NCBI RefSeq assembly: GCF_001269385.1
Contig: NZ_CXOO01000026.1
Span: 124,001 to 188,000, forward strand
DNA from: Limnohabitans sp. DM1
GTDB lineage: Bacteria > Pseudomonadota > Gammaproteobacteria > Burkholderiales > Burkholderiaceae_C
Direction: 5' to 3'
Length of the DNA: 64,000 bases
This document shows positions 1-8,545 of the stretch, piece by piece. Below the pieces are notes generated by a model. That model worked only from the letters and a program-made list of their open reading frames with translations. It did no database searches and was not told where the DNA came from. The stretch's first letter is position 1; each line of letters begins with the position of its first letter. A program made the position numbers and the translations under genes.

Positions 1-531
1 AACAAAACTGGCTCGGGCATCTGGCTGCACGGCACGCCCAGCGCGCAATACACCCGGGCGCCCGAATCCACCGATGGCTGCGTGGTGCTGGCCAACCCGG
101 AAATGGAAAAACTGCTGGATTTGCCCGGCCTGCGCATGACCCCCGTCATCATTGCCGACCAACTCGATTGGGCTCCTGCCGGTGGGACATCCAGCCTTTA
201 TGCGGATTTCAAGCCCACGCTCGACCAGTGGCTGCAAGCGCGCAACGGCCTCGACCCCGAAGTATTGAAACAGCACTACAGCAGTCGCTTTCAGCGCGAA
301 GAACTGGATCTGGACCACTGGTGGCCCAAATTGGCCAAGTTGTCCTTGGGGCATTACAAAAGCAAACCCCTGCAGTTGGTGTCTGTGTTGCGTTGGCAAG
401 ATGCCGAGGACACGCTGGTGGTAACCCTGAAAGACCCCAACCAGAAGCATCCGCAGGCACATCAATACCTGCGCACTTACTGGCAAAAAGAAGGCGCGGC
501 CTGGAAAGTGATCTTTGAAGGACCGACCTGA
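1..531 (+). CDS. L,D-transpeptidase, C-terminal part (5' end outside window)
   Basis: Frame 1 is open from the first base to the TGA at 529-531, so the start lies upstream of the window. The first residues contain the YkuD active-site pattern: a His-Gly, then about 15 residues, then S-T-D-G-C-V, with the Cys as the expected nucleophile that cross-links peptidoglycan stem peptides in the periplasm. After this domain, about 110 residues (from roughly base 200) look like an NTF2-like fold (DQWLQARNGLD, then alternating strands ending WKVIFEG), an arrangement seen in some proteobacterial L,D-transpeptidases. The ferredoxin gene follows two bases after the stop. The N-terminus, signal peptide and any repeats cannot be judged here. 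Confidence 0.8.
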   Translation, partial: NKTGSGIWLHGTPSAQYTRAPESTDGCVVLANPEMEKLLDLPGLRMTPVIIADQLDWAPAGGTSSLYADFKPTLDQWLQARNGLDPEVLKQHYSSRFQREELDLDHWWPKLAKLSLGHYKSKPLQLVSVLRWQDAEDTLVVTLKDPNQKHPQAHQYLRTYWQKEGAAWKVIFEGPT

Positions 532-533
532 CC

Positions 534-827
534 ATGCACCAGGACTTGCCGTTTTTCAACGCCCGCATCGACCCCGATGGCGGCAGTTTTGACGCCTGGC
601 GTGAGCAGTCCCTGCTCGACTCGATGGAGCAAGGCGGCTTGCAGTGGCCCAGCTCCTGCCGCTCGGGCAGCTGCCGCACTTGCATCGGCCACCTGATCAG
701 CGGCCAAGTGCGCTACGAGATGGCCTGGCCGGGCCTGACCGCCGAAGAAAAAGCCGAAGGATGCGTCCTGCCTTGCGTGGCCTTTCCGGTCAGCGATGTG
801 GTCCTCAAAGACCCCTTCACCGATTGA
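534..827 (+). CDS. 2Fe-2S ferredoxin-like protein
   Basis: A 97-residue protein with the plant-type [2Fe-2S] ligand pattern C-x4-C-x2-C (SSCRSGSCRTC) near residues 41-50 and the fourth Cys in the C-V-L-P-C segment near residue 80. It should be a small cytoplasmic electron carrier or donor; the partner is not identifiable. The ATG lies two bases after the transpeptidase stop, so the pair is probably co-transcribed, although no functional link is evident. Length matches stand-alone betaproteobacterial ferredoxins of this type. It converges on glnG, whose stop is 58 bases away. Confidence 0.85.
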   Translation: MHQDLPFFNARIDPDGGSFDAWREQSLLDSMEQGGLQWPSSCRSGSCRTCIGHLISGQVRYEMAWPGLTAEEKAEGCVLPCVAFPVSDVVLKDPFTD

Positions 828-885
828 CCCTTGGCGGTGTCGCACGGCAAACGCGGGACGCGGCGAGTGCCGACCTGATCGCCCC

Positions 886-2421
886 CTACTCTTCGATGCC
901 CAACTCCTGAATTTTGCGGGTGATGGTGTTGCGGCCGATGCCCAATTTCTGGGCGGCTTCGATGCGTCGGCCCCGAGTGGTGGCCAAGGCGGCCTGGATC
1001 AGGCTGGTTTCAAAACGGCGCGTCAGCACATCCCACACATCGGTGCGGTCAGTGGCCAGCAGGCGCAAGGCTTCAGCTTCCAGACCGGGCTCCCAGGTGC
1101 CAGACGCCAAAGGGGCTGACACAGGCGCTGCCGCCCAGGCGGCACTGGCTTCTGCAGAGGCCGAAGGGGCAGCATCGGGCACTGGCTGCGCAATGGGGAC
1201 CAGGGGCGCCTCGGCTTGCGGCGTCATGCTCTGTGGCGCTGCCACCGCAGGCGCTAGCACATCCAGCACTTCGGGTGGCAGGTCTTTGGTCTCGATGACT
1301 TGCGCAGGCGCCATGACGGTTAGCCAGTGGCAGATGTTTTCCAGCTGACGCACATTGCCCGGAAACTGGAAATGGCTCAGCCGCTCAATGGCCGCGTCGG
1401 AAATGCGCTTGGGCTCCACCCCCAGCTGCTGGGCGCTGCGCTGCAAAAAGTAGCGCGCCAGCATGGGAATGTCTTCACGGCGCTCGCGCAACGCGGGCAG
1501 ACGCAGGCGGATCACGTTCAGGCGGTGAAACAAGTCTTCGCGAAACACGCCTTCCTTGACGCGCTGCTCCAGGTTCTGGTGGGTGGCGGCGATCACGCGC
1601 ACATTGGCCTTGACGGCGCTGTGCCCGCCCACGCGGTAGAAGTTGCCGTCCGACAAAACGCGCAGCAAGCGGGTCTGTAGGTCAAAGGGCATGTCCCCGA
1701 TTTCGTCCAGAAATAAGGTGCCGCCATCGGCCTGCTCGAAACGGCCCCGGCGGGTGGTTTGCGCCCCGGTAAAGGCGCCACGCTCATGGCCAAAAAGTTC
1801 GCTCTCCAGCAAGTCTTTGGGAATGGCCGCCGTGTTGATGGCCACAAAGGGCTGGTTGGCACGCGGCGAGTGCTTGTGCAGGGCGTGCGCCACCAGTTCC
1901 TTGCCCGAGCCCGATTCGCCGGTGATCAGCACCGTCACATGGCTTTGCGCCAGGCGGCCGATGCCGCGAAACACGTCTTGCATGGCCGGGGCTTGGCCCA
2001 GCATTTCGGGGGTGTCGACCTGGGTTTTTTCGCTCACTTCTTCGCGTTGGCTCTCGCCCACGGCGCGCCGGATCAGCTCCACCGCTTTGGGCAGATCAAA
2101 CGGTTTGGGCAGGTATTCAAACGCACCGCTTTGAAACGCCGACACGGCGCTGTCCAGGTCGGAAAACGCGGTCATGATGATGACCGGCAAAGCGGGTAAA
2201 CGCGCCTTGATGGTTGTCAGCAAATCCAGGCCCGAGCCGCCGGGCATGCGGATGTCGCTGACCAGCACTTGCGGGCCCTCTCGGCCATCTTCCGAGTCCA
2301 GCGCCTTGAGCACCTCGCGCGGATTGGTGAAACTGCGGGTGGGCAAGCCTTCGCGCAAGAGTGCTTTTTCAAGCACAAAGCGGATGGATTGGTCATCGTC
2401 TACGATCCAGATCGGCTTCAT
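886..2421 (-). CDS. glnG: Nitrogen regulation protein NR(I), NtrC
   Basis: Sigma-54-dependent activator of nitrogen-assimilation genes, phosphorylated by NtrB. An N-terminal receiver domain has the acidic pocket D8-D10 and phospho-acceptor D56 (LVSDIRMPGG). The AAA+ domain has Walker A GESGSGKE and the sigma-54 contact motif GAFTGA. A Fis-type helix-turn-helix ends the protein (GIGRNTITRKIQ). I chose ATG 2421 because M-K-P-I-W-I-V-D-D-D aligns with the usual NtrC start; an in-frame start eight codons upstream exists. At 511 residues it is longer than the usual 460-490; the extra length is a Pro/Ala-rich linker around residues 385-455, before the DNA-binding domain. It lies 33 bases after glnL, in the normal glnA-glnL-glnG order. 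Confidence 0.96.
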   Translation of the reverse strand: MKPIWIVDDDQSIRFVLEKALLREGLPTRSFTNPREVLKALDSEDGREGPQVLVSDIRMPGGSGLDLLTTIKARLPALPVIIMTAFSDLDSAVSAFQSGAFEYLPKPFDLPKAVELIRRAVGESQREEVSEKTQVDTPEMLGQAPAMQDVFRGIGRLAQSHVTVLITGESGSGKELVAHALHKHSPRANQPFVAINTAAIPKDLLESELFGHERGAFTGAQTTRRGRFEQADGGTLFLDEIGDMPFDLQTRLLRVLSDGNFYRVGGHSAVKANVRVIAATHQNLEQRVKEGVFREDLFHRLNVIRLRLPALRERREDIPMLARYFLQRSAQQLGVEPKRISDAAIERLSHFQFPGNVRQLENICHWLTVMAPAQVIETKDLPPEVLDVLAPAVAAPQSMTPQAEAPLVPIAQPVPDAAPSASAEASAAWAAAPVSAPLASGTWEPGLEAEALRLLATDRTDVWDVLTRRFETSLIQAALATTRGRRIEAAQKLGIGRNTITRKIQELGIEE

Positions 2422-2454
2422 CGAAGTGGCACTTTCTGTGGGCACTCTTGTGCA

Positions 2455-3519
2455 TTAAGGCAAGGGAATCATGATCTTGAAATCCGTACGGCCGGGCTCG
2501 CTGTCACATTCGATCATGCCGTGGTGCTGCTGAACAAAGGTTTGCGCCAACGTCAGCCCCAGGCCCGAACCGCCCTCACGCCCCGAGATCAACGGGAAGA
2601 AAATGCGGTCCTTGATCGAGTCTGGAACACCAGGCCCGTTGTCCATCACATGCAATTCCAATGCCAGGCGATAACGCTGTTTGCCAAACGTGACTTGTCT
2701 CAAGATTCGGCTCTTGAACGTGATCTGCGCATCGCCCTGTGCCATGCGTTCTTGCAGGGCTTGCGCCGCGTTGTGGGTGATGTTGAGCACGGTCTGAATC
2801 AGCTGCTCACGGTCACCCCGAAACTCGGGGATGGAGATGTCGTAATCGCGCGTGACTTTGAGCCCCTTGGGAAACTCAGCCAGGATCAGGGCACGCACCC
2901 GCTCACACACCTCGTGGATATTCACATCGCCCACCAAATGCGGCCTGCGGTGCGGTGCCAGCAAGCGGTCCACCAGGGTTTGCAGGCGGTCGGCCTCATG
3001 AATGATCACCTGCGTGTATTCGGTCAGCTCCTTGTTGTCCAGCTCCATTTCCAGCAACTGGGCCGAGCCGCGAATGCCACCCAGCGGGTTCTTGATTTCA
3101 TGCGCCAGGTTGCGAATCAGTTCCTTGTTGGCCTGCGCTTGCTCCAGCAGGCGCTCTTCACGTTCCTGGCGGGTTTGCTGCTCCACCGGCAACAGCTCCA
3201 CGATCACCTCGTGGGGCTGGTCAGAAGGGGCCACGATCACATGTACGGGCAAGCTGTCGTTGTGATGCAGGCGGCGCAGTTGGGCCTCGTAGCGCAAGGC
3301 GGCAAACTCGTTGGATTGAGCGCCCACCAGGGCATTCGTCAGCGGCAGCGGGTCCAAAAAGTAGTCGGGCATGTGCGTGCCCTGCAAGCCTCGGCGCGAT
3401 AAGCCCATGGCATCTTCGAGTGCAGCATTGGCAAAGCGGATGCTGCCTCGACCGTCCAGAACAGCCACGGGGGTGGCCAGCAAATCAAAGGCCTGAAATC
3501 GGTGGGCAATCTGTGACAT
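2455..3519 (-). CDS. glnL: Nitrogen regulation sensor kinase/phosphatase NtrB
   Basis: Cytoplasmic histidine kinase that phosphorylates or dephosphorylates NtrC under control of PII. An N-terminal PAS-like domain (residues about 10-120) is followed by the H-box with H140 (RNLAHEIKNPLGG) and an ATPase domain with the N-box (NITHNAAQAL), G1 (DNGPGVP) and G2 (GGSGLGL) motifs. There is no membrane segment, as expected for NtrB. The 354-residue length is normal. The adjacent glnG and the upstream glnA form the classical nitrogen-regulation cluster; a DUF4124-like gene is inserted between glnA and glnL. Confidence 0.95.
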   Translation of the reverse strand: MSQIAHRFQAFDLLATPVAVLDGRGSIRFANAALEDAMGLSRRGLQGTHMPDYFLDPLPLTNALVGAQSNEFAALRYEAQLRRLHHNDSLPVHVIVAPSDQPHEVIVELLPVEQQTRQEREERLLEQAQANKELIRNLAHEIKNPLGGIRGSAQLLEMELDNKELTEYTQVIIHEADRLQTLVDRLLAPHRRPHLVGDVNIHEVCERVRALILAEFPKGLKVTRDYDISIPEFRGDREQLIQTVLNITHNAAQALQERMAQGDAQITFKSRILRQVTFGKQRYRLALELHVMDNGPGVPDSIKDRIFFPLISGREGGSGLGLTLAQTFVQQHHGMIECDSEPGRTDFKIMIPLP

Positions 3520-3533
3520 GGAGCTTCAGAGTC

Positions 3534-4058
3534 TCAAGGGTGGGTCGGTGCGGGGCGTCGGGCCAGTTCGCGCTGCAGGCTTTCCATGTCGCGCTCGGCT
3601 CGCTCAATGGCTGCTTTGAGCACAGCCATGCGCTCTTGGTGTTTGGCTTGTTCTCGCGACTCGGATGACCACAGCACCATGCCGCCCTGTTTGTACTCTT
3701 GGAGCATTTGCGCATGCTGTTGCTGCGTTTTTTCCAGTTCGGTGACCACAATGGTGCGGGCCTGAGCATCCCGGTCCTTTTGTGTGGTGACCTCTGCTTT
3801 GGCGGGGTCTATTTTGGTGCGGCCTTCTGCGGGCGCAGAGCCCGTGCCGCCCATGCTGGGGCGCGTGCCCTCGATCACGGTCACTGCTTGTGCTTGCAGC
3901 AACTGGCATCGGCTTTTGTCACGCGGCGCATTGGTGTATTCCTGACCACAGCGGTAAACGCTCTGCTGAGCCTGCACGCTCCACGCCACGCACAGGCCGC
4001 CCACCGCAACAGCCATCGCACGCATGGCGTCGTACCGATTCAAGGTTGGAGGTTTCAT
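3534..4058 (-). CDS. DUF4124-like exported protein with coiled coil
   Basis: About 174 residues. An N-terminal hydrophobic stretch (AVAVGGLCVAWSVQA) ending in A-Q-A looks like a signal peptide, followed by Q-S-V-Y-R-C-G and Y-T-N-A-P, the pattern of DUF4124 proteins, whose function is unknown. The C-terminal half is rich in E, K, Q and R with heptad-like spacing and probably forms a coiled coil. ATG 4058 is preferred over an ATG nine codons upstream because AAGG lies at suitable spacing. It sits between glnA and glnL on the same strand, downstream of a strong terminator, and is probably transcribed with glnL and glnG. Confidence 0.7.
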   Translation of the reverse strand: MKPPTLNRYDAMRAMAVAVGGLCVAWSVQAQQSVYRCGQEYTNAPRDKSRCQLLQAQAVTVIEGTRPSMGGTGSAPAEGRTKIDPAKAEVTTQKDRDAQARTIVVTELEKTQQQHAQMLQEYKQGGMVLWSSESREQAKHQERMAVLKAAIERAERDMESLQRELARRPAPTHP

Positions 4059-4107
4059 GGCTTGCACCTTTTCATCAACAGGCATTCAGGATCATGCCTG
4101 ATCGGAC

Positions 4108-4141
4108 TAAAAAAAAGGACGGCCGAAGCCGTCCTTTTTTG
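4108..4141 (-). terminator. Rho-independent terminator after glnA
   Basis: A GC-rich inverted repeat (AAGGACGGC / GCCGTCCTT around a CGAA loop) is flanked by an A-tract on one side and a T-tract on the other, so it could work in both directions. It lies just after the glnA stop and separates glnA from the glnL-glnG operon. Confidence 0.9.
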
Positions 4142-4171
4142 CACTGAGCTGTGCAATCCGCATGTGCAGGA

Positions 4172-5587
4172 TTACAGCGAGTAGTACATGTCGTACTCGA
4201 CCGGAGACACTTCCACGCGGCTGCGGTTGACTTCCTGCATCTTCAATTCGATGTAAGAGTCGATCCACGCGTCGGTGAACACGCCGCCCTTGGTCAAGAA
4301 AGCGCGGTCGGCGTTCAGTGCGTCCAAAGCCTGGTCCAAGCTGGAGCACACAGTAGGCACCAACTTGTCTTCTTCTGGAGGCAGGTGGTACAGGTCTTTG
4401 GTGGCTGCTTCGCCGGGATGGATCTTGTTTTCCACGCCGTCCAGGCCAGCCATCAACAAGGCTGCGAAGCCCAGGTAGGGGTTGCACAGTGGATCGGGGA
4501 AGCGGGCTTCCACGCGGCGGCCCTTGTCGGATGCGACGTTAGGGATGCGGATCGAAGCCGAGCGGTTCTTGGCGGAGTAAGCCAATTTCACGGGTGCTTC
4601 GTAGTGAGGCACCAAACGCTTGTAGCTGTTGGTGCCGGGGTTGGTGATCGCGTTCAGGGCGCGCGCGTGCTTGATGATGCCGCCGATGTAGAACAGGGCG
4701 AATTCAGACAATCCCGCGTAGCCATTGCCTGCAAACAGGTTCTTGCCATCTTTCCAGACGGACTGGTGAACGTGCATGCCGGAGCCGTTGTCGCCAGCGT
4801 AGGGCTTGGGCATGAAGGTGGCGGTTTTGCCGTAGGCATTGGCCACGTTGTGGATCACGTACTTTTGCATCAATGTCCAGTCGGCGCGCTCGACCAAGGT
4901 CGAGAAGCGGGTGCCGATTTCGCACTGACCGGCGCCCGCCACTTCGTGGTGGTGCACTTCAACGGGAATGCCGATGGACTCCAGAATCAGCGACATCTCG
5001 CTGCGCATGTCGTGGGTGCTGTCCACTGGGGGCACAGGGAAGTAGCCGCCCTTGACGCGGTTACGGTGGCCGCTGTTGCCGTTGTCCATCTTGGTGCCGC
5101 TGTTCCATGGGGCTTCGGCTTCGTCGATGGCGTAGAAAGTGTTGTTGGGCTCGGTGCTCCAGCGCACGTCGTCAAACAAGAAGAATTCGGGTTCTGGGCC
5201 GAAGAAGGCGGTGTCGCCCAGGCCAGCTTGCTTGAGGTAAGTCTCGGCGCGCTTGGCGATCGAGCGTGGGTCACGCTCGTAAGCTTTGCCGTCTGTGGGC
5301 TCAATCACGTCACAGATCAATACCAGGGTGACTTCTTCGAAGAAGGGGTCGATGAAGGCGCTGTTGGCGTCGGGGATCAACAGCATGTCGGAGGCTTCGA
5401 TGCCTTTCCAGCCTGCAATGGAAGAGCCGTCGAAGGCTTGACCGTCTTCGAACTTGCTTTCGTCAAACTGCGACACGGGCGCAGTGATGTGTTGCCACTT
5501 ACCACGGGTATCGGTGAAGCGGAAGTCAACAAATTTGACTTCATGTTCTTGCACCATCTTCATCACGTCTGCGACGGTCTTGGCCAT
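4172..5587 (-). CDS. glnA: Glutamine synthetase, type I
   Basis: Makes glutamine from glutamate, ammonia and ATP; a dodecameric cytosolic enzyme. The 471-residue length fits the E. coli-type GSI-beta family. Visible motifs include [11 protein letters not shown] near the N-terminus, the metal/substrate segments EPEFFLFDD and GSGMHVH, the ATP-site segment NRSASIRIP, and [10 protein letters not shown] near residue 400, whose Tyr is the expected adenylylation site. ATG 5587 is preferred over the TTG one codon upstream because AGGAG lies six bases before it. A sigma-54 promoter and an NtrC-type site lie upstream, so NtrC encoded nearby probably activates it. Confidence 0.98.
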   Translation of the reverse strand: MAKTVADVMKMVQEHEVKFVDFRFTDTRGKWQHITAPVSQFDESKFEDGQAFDGSSIAGWKGIEASDMLLIPDANSAFIDPFFEEVTLVLICDVIEPTDGKAYERDPRSIAKRAETYLKQAGLGDTAFFGPEPEFFLFDDVRWSTEPNNTFYAIDEAEAPWNSGTKMDNGNSGHRNRVKGGYFPVPPVDSTHDMRSEMSLILESIGIPVEVHHHEVAGAGQCEIGTRFSTLVERADWTLMQKYVIHNVANAYGKTATFMPKPYAGDNGSGMHVHQSVWKDGKNLFAGNGYAGLSEFALFYIGGIIKHARALNAITNPGTNSYKRLVPHYEAPVKLAYSAKNRSASIRIPNVASDKGRRVEARFPDPLCNPYLGFAALLMAGLDGVENKIHPGEAATKDLYHLPPEEDKLVPTVCSSLDQALDALNADRAFLTKGGVFTDAWIDSYIELKMQEVNRSRVEVSPVEYDMYYSL

Positions 5588-5635
5588 CAAATTCTCCTGG
5601 TTGGAAAGGGGTTGAAATACGTACTTTCATGCAAT

Positions 5636-5650
5636 GCAGTTTTTGTGCCA
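5636..5650 (-). promoter_or_regulatory. Sigma-54 (-24/-12) promoter of glnA
   Basis: Read on the minus strand this is TGGCACAAAAACTGCA, with GG and GC separated by exactly ten bases as sigma-54 promoters require. It lies 49-63 bases upstream of the glnA start codon. The TTGC element is CTGC, one mismatch from consensus. Confidence 0.82.
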
Positions 5651-5849
5651 GCTAGAGCCAAATACTGCAAATTCCGAATACGCAGTGATTGTGCCTTCGT
5701 CGCGGCCCGGTTCGCCACTTGCTCAGAAAAAAGTCTTCCACCTTGACTGCGCCCAATGGCCCGGCTAGTCAGCCCTCAAAAAACCACGCACTGGCCTGCA
5801 GGCATCTGTGGCAGCAGGCTGACGCTAACGCATTGTTTTGGTGCATTTT

Positions 5850-5866
5850 TGCACAAAATCGGTGCA
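5850..5866. promoter_or_regulatory. NtrC-type enhancer site
   Basis: TGCACAAAATCGGTGCA is a 17-base site with symmetrical TGCAC/GTGCA ends, matching the known NtrC consensus (TGCAC-N7-GTGCA). It lies about 230 bases upstream of the predicted glnA transcription start, a normal enhancer distance. A partly overlapping GTGCA/TGCAC pair is at 5841-5854. Confidence 0.75.
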
Positions 5867-5873
5867 AATCAAC

Positions 5874-6701
5874 TCAACGCACCATTTCGGGGCCGTATTG
5901 CACATCAAACACCTTCAGCCCTTGTCGCAAATCCAGATAAGCTTTGTCTGCCTGCTCGGGCGCACCTTTGACACCCAGTTCGATGTGACGCCCCCATTGC
6001 GGGTGGTCCACACTGGGCAGGCTGAACACCTTGACCCCCGGGTGAGCGGCTTCCACCGACTCCATCAAGGGCGTGAGTGTCGCCTCCATCGAACCGAGCA
6101 CGATGACCGACTTTTCAAGCCAGGCGTTTTGATGGAAATGCGCGGCATAACGCGCATCCAGTACCGACGCCACCATGGGCCAGGCCATCACCGGAAAGCC
6201 CGGCACAAAATGCACCGCACCACCGCCCGGCCCCTGACAGGTGAAGCCCGGAATCTTGTTGTAGGGGTTGGCAATGATGCCAGCCCCTTCGGGAAACACG
6301 CCCATGTTGAGCCTTTGCACGTTGTCGTCGCGATCAGGCTCATAGGGAAGGCCCTGCTCTTTGGCCACGTCCTGCATGCGCTCTTGAATCAGCAGCTTGG
6401 CCTGCGGGTGCAAGGCCAGCGGCACACCCAGAGCGCGCGCTGCACACTGGCGGGTGTGGTCGTCGGGCGTCGCGCCAATGCCGCCACATGAAAACACCAC
6501 ATCCGCCGAAGCAAACGCCCGTTGCAACGTTGCCGTGATGCGCTCTGGCGAATCGCCCACGTAGTCGGCCCAGGACAGACTCAGCCCGCGCTCAGACAGC
6601 AGCTCAATGACTTTGGGCATGTGCTTGTCCTGGCGTTTGCCAGACATGATTTCGTCGCCAATGATGATCAGGCCAAAGATGGGGGTCGTCTTCAAGGTCA
6701 T
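5874..6701 (-). CDS. MoaB/CinA-type molybdopterin-binding domain protein
   Basis: About 275 residues. It starts T-P-I-F-G-L-I-I-I-G-D-E-I, the usual start of the MoCF/CinA N-terminal domain, with the family motif SCGGIGATPDD near residue 80. Related stand-alone proteins are annotated as competence/damage-inducible protein A or nicotinamide-nucleotide-metabolism homologues; the C-terminal amidase domain of full CinA is absent. ATG 6701 is chosen over an upstream TTG. The stop lies only eight bases beyond the NtrC-type site. The substrate is not determinable from sequence. Confidence 0.82.
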   Translation of the reverse strand: MTLKTTPIFGLIIIGDEIMSGKRQDKHMPKVIELLSERGLSLSWADYVGDSPERITATLQRAFASADVVFSCGGIGATPDDHTRQCAARALGVPLALHPQAKLLIQERMQDVAKEQGLPYEPDRDDNVQRLNMGVFPEGAGIIANPYNKIPGFTCQGPGGGAVHFVPGFPVMAWPMVASVLDARYAAHFHQNAWLEKSVIVLGSMEATLTPLMESVEAAHPGVKVFSLPSVDHPQWGRHIELGVKGAPEQADKAYLDLRQGLKVFDVQYGPEMVR

Positions 6702-6752
6702 GGAATGTCGTGAAAAATTCTGGATCAAAAAGGTGATGCGTTTGGCAATGAC

Positions 6753-7691
6753 TCAGGGACTGGAGCGCGGCAGCACATCGGTGATGTTGTCCAGTTTGGC
6801 CTGATCGTCTGCGCCCAGCCGAGCGGCTGCGTGGGGCGATGCGGCGTTGCTCGAAGAAGGCGCCGCGGCCAATACATCGTCCACCGCGCCTGGTCGAGGT
6901 TCATCGCGCAAGGCTTGCAAAGCAGCCAGTGCAAAGTGAGCAAACCACAGCGAGGAAAAAGCAAACACCAAGGTGTAGATCCAGATGGCCACAGGCACCA
7001 AGATCACAAAAGCCGCCGCAAACAAGGCTCCCGAGGCCCATACCAGGCTGGGCGCTGCGCCCATGAGACCGGTGACCACGCCCATGGCCAAAAAGCTCAT
7101 GCGGTGACGGGCCATGAGGGCGTGGCGTTCGTCGGCACTGGCAAATTCGGCCAGCACGTCAAACGCCATGACGCGGTAAGTGAGCCAGCCCCATATGAAA
7201 GCGGGCAGCACCAAGGCCAGCGGCGGCACCAGCCACATGGGCAAAGTGATCACCAATGCACCCAAGGCCAGCACCAGAGAGAAAAAGGTCCACCACAAAC
7301 TCATCAGCAAACTGCCTCCGTGCTTGCGCTGCAAACCCGCAAAGCGCCTGTCAGCCACCATGCGGGTGAGCGCCGGGGTCATGAAAAACGACACCGCCAG
7401 CAAAGACGCCACCACCACCAACGGCGTGAAAGAAAAGATCACCAACAAGGGCGCCACCACGGTTTTGAGGTCGGGCAAACCCACACCCTCGAGCCAGCGC
7501 CAGACCACGTCCAACCAGCTGGAGGCATCCAACCACCCGCGAACAAAGGTGACAGCCACATCCCAATACAGCCAGCCCAGCCCCCCGGACGCCGCCACGA
7601 TCAGCACCAAGGGCAACACGGACAAGCCAATCGCCTTGGGATACAGGCAATACAAGGCAGCACGCCAAAAAGAATCCATCAACAGTTTCAT
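6753..7691 (-). CDS. EI24/CysZ-like integral membrane protein
   Basis: A 312-residue protein with about five or six hydrophobic segments (for example SVLPLVLIVAASGGLGWLYW, VALGALVITLPMWLV-like stretches and a long C-terminal pair around FAAAFVILVPVAIWIY). The start M-D-S-F-W-R-A-A-L-Y-C-L-Y-P-K fits the EI24 domain family (PF07264), which includes the sulfate-uptake protein CysZ. Length is somewhat above CysZ, and no sulfate genes are nearby, so the transported substrate is unknown. The last 45 residues are a polar, low-complexity tail. Confidence 0.75.
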   Translation of the reverse strand: MKLLMDSFWRAALYCLYPKAIGLSVLPLVLIVAASGGLGWLYWDVAVTFVRGWLDASSWLDVVWRWLEGVGLPDLKTVVAPLLVIFSFTPLVVVASLLAVSFFMTPALTRMVADRRFAGLQRKHGGSLLMSLWWTFFSLVLALGALVITLPMWLVPPLALVLPAFIWGWLTYRVMAFDVLAEFASADERHALMARHRMSFLAMGVVTGLMGAAPSLVWASGALFAAAFVILVPVAIWIYTLVFAFSSLWFAHFALAALQALRDEPRPGAVDDVLAAAPSSSNAASPHAAARLGADDQAKLDNITDVLPRSSP

Positions 7692-7740
7692 GCGCGAAAG
7701 CTTAACAGTTCAGCCAAGAATGTCAGTCTCTTCGAGTTCA

Positions 7741-7800
7741 GACCTACGGGGACCGTGTATTCGTAGGTCGGTGGTCGAAGACCCCGATGTTGTTTGGCCG
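7741..7800. repeat. Palindromic repeat family B, copy 1
   Basis: Contains GACCTACGGGG at 7741 followed by GTAGGTCGG-GGTCGAAGACCCCGA from 7763. The second part is nearly identical to 13433-13460, and both parts recur at 12177-12328. It looks like the junction of two element ends. No gene is seen between 7692 and 7842. Confidence 0.7.
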
Positions 7801-7842
7801 CCGATACCGCCCGATCAGACGCGCAAGCGTTATGACCAATGC

Positions 7843-8250
7843 TCACGCATCTGCATGCCAGTTCAAGCACTGCAAACCCGGCACACGCGCAAACTCGCGC
7901 ACGTTGCGTGTGATCAGCATGGCTTGATGGCGCAGTGCAGTGGCGGCGATCAGGGTGTCGTGTGGGCCAATGGGGGTGCCTGCGGCCTCCAGCGTGGTGC
8001 GGATGCGGGCGGCATGCGCGGCACATTCGGCATCGAATGGCAGCATTTGCATGGGCCTGAGCAATTGCGCCAATGCGGCCAACCGGGGCGCCGCCGCCTC
8101 TTGCGGCAGCCGCAGCAGGCCGAAGCGCAGCTCGTATTCCACGATGGCCGGAACCCCTAAATCCGCAGGGCGCAGGGCTTGCAAGCGCGGCACGACTTGC
8201 GGGTCACCCCGGAAGTAATAACTGATGGTGTTGCTGTCGAGGACGAACAT
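7843..8250 (-). CDS. vapC: PIN-domain ribonuclease toxin, VapC-like
   Basis: 135 residues, typical for VapC. The first acidic residue of the PIN fold is in F-V-L-D-S-N-T-I-S; a conserved Glu follows in VEYELRFGLL, and the later acidic/polar cluster is HDTLIAATAL and ITRNVREFARVPGL. VapC toxins cleave RNA, often initiator tRNA or rRNA, using a Mg-binding acidic site. It starts nine bases after the small ribbon-helix-helix gene, which should encode its antitoxin. The exact RNA target cannot be predicted. Confidence 0.9.
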   Translation of the reverse strand: MFVLDSNTISYYFRGDPQVVPRLQALRPADLGVPAIVEYELRFGLLRLPQEAAAPRLAALAQLLRPMQMLPFDAECAAHAARIRTTLEAAGTPIGPHDTLIAATALRHQAMLITRNVREFARVPGLQCLNWHADA

Positions 8251-8259
8251 ACCGGCCGC

Positions 8260-8490
8260 TCAAAAACCCAGGCGCGGCACGTCAGCGGGCTGCGGCGTGG
8301 CCGTGTCTTCGCGCATGGGGAAATCTGCAAAGCGCCCGGCCAATGTCAGGCAATCGTGCGGCCAGTCGTGGGAGGCATAGGTTCGAATGATGTCAGCCAC
8401 CCAACGGCTTTTGGACACACCGCTGGCCTTGGCCGCTTCATCCACCAAAGCCTGGGTGGCGTCATCGAGGTAGAGCGTGATTTGTGACAT
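8260..8490 (-). CDS. Ribbon-helix-helix antitoxin (VapB/CopG-like)
   Basis: 76 residues. The start S-Q-I-T-L-Y-L-D-D-A-T is a typical RHH beta strand, followed by two helices (ALVDEAAKASGVS, SRWVADIIRTYA). The C-terminal 35 residues are polar and probably wrap around the toxin. It precedes vapC, the normal antitoxin-first order. A tandem repeat lies directly upstream and is probably its own operator, so the pair is likely autorepressed. Confidence 0.85.
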   Translation of the reverse strand: MSQITLYLDDATQALVDEAAKASGVSKSRWVADIIRTYASHDWPHDCLTLAGRFADFPMREDTATPQPADVPRLGF

Positions 8491-8507
8491 GGTCTTGCTC
8501 CTGAATA

Positions 8508-8531
8508 CAAGTATACGTGCAAGTATATGTG
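8508..8531. promoter_or_regulatory. Tandem 12-bp operator upstream of antitoxin gene
   Basis: Two head-to-tail copies of CAAGTATA(C/T)GTG occur, each containing a GTATAC-like core. They lie 18-41 bases upstream of the antitoxin start codon, overlapping the likely promoter. RHH proteins bind such tandem sites as multiple dimers. Confidence 0.7.
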
Positions 8532-8545
8532 CTCATGAGAATACT

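Noticed and set aside
4151-5746. 531-codon plus-strand ORF
   Set aside because: Antisense to glnA, with no family features.
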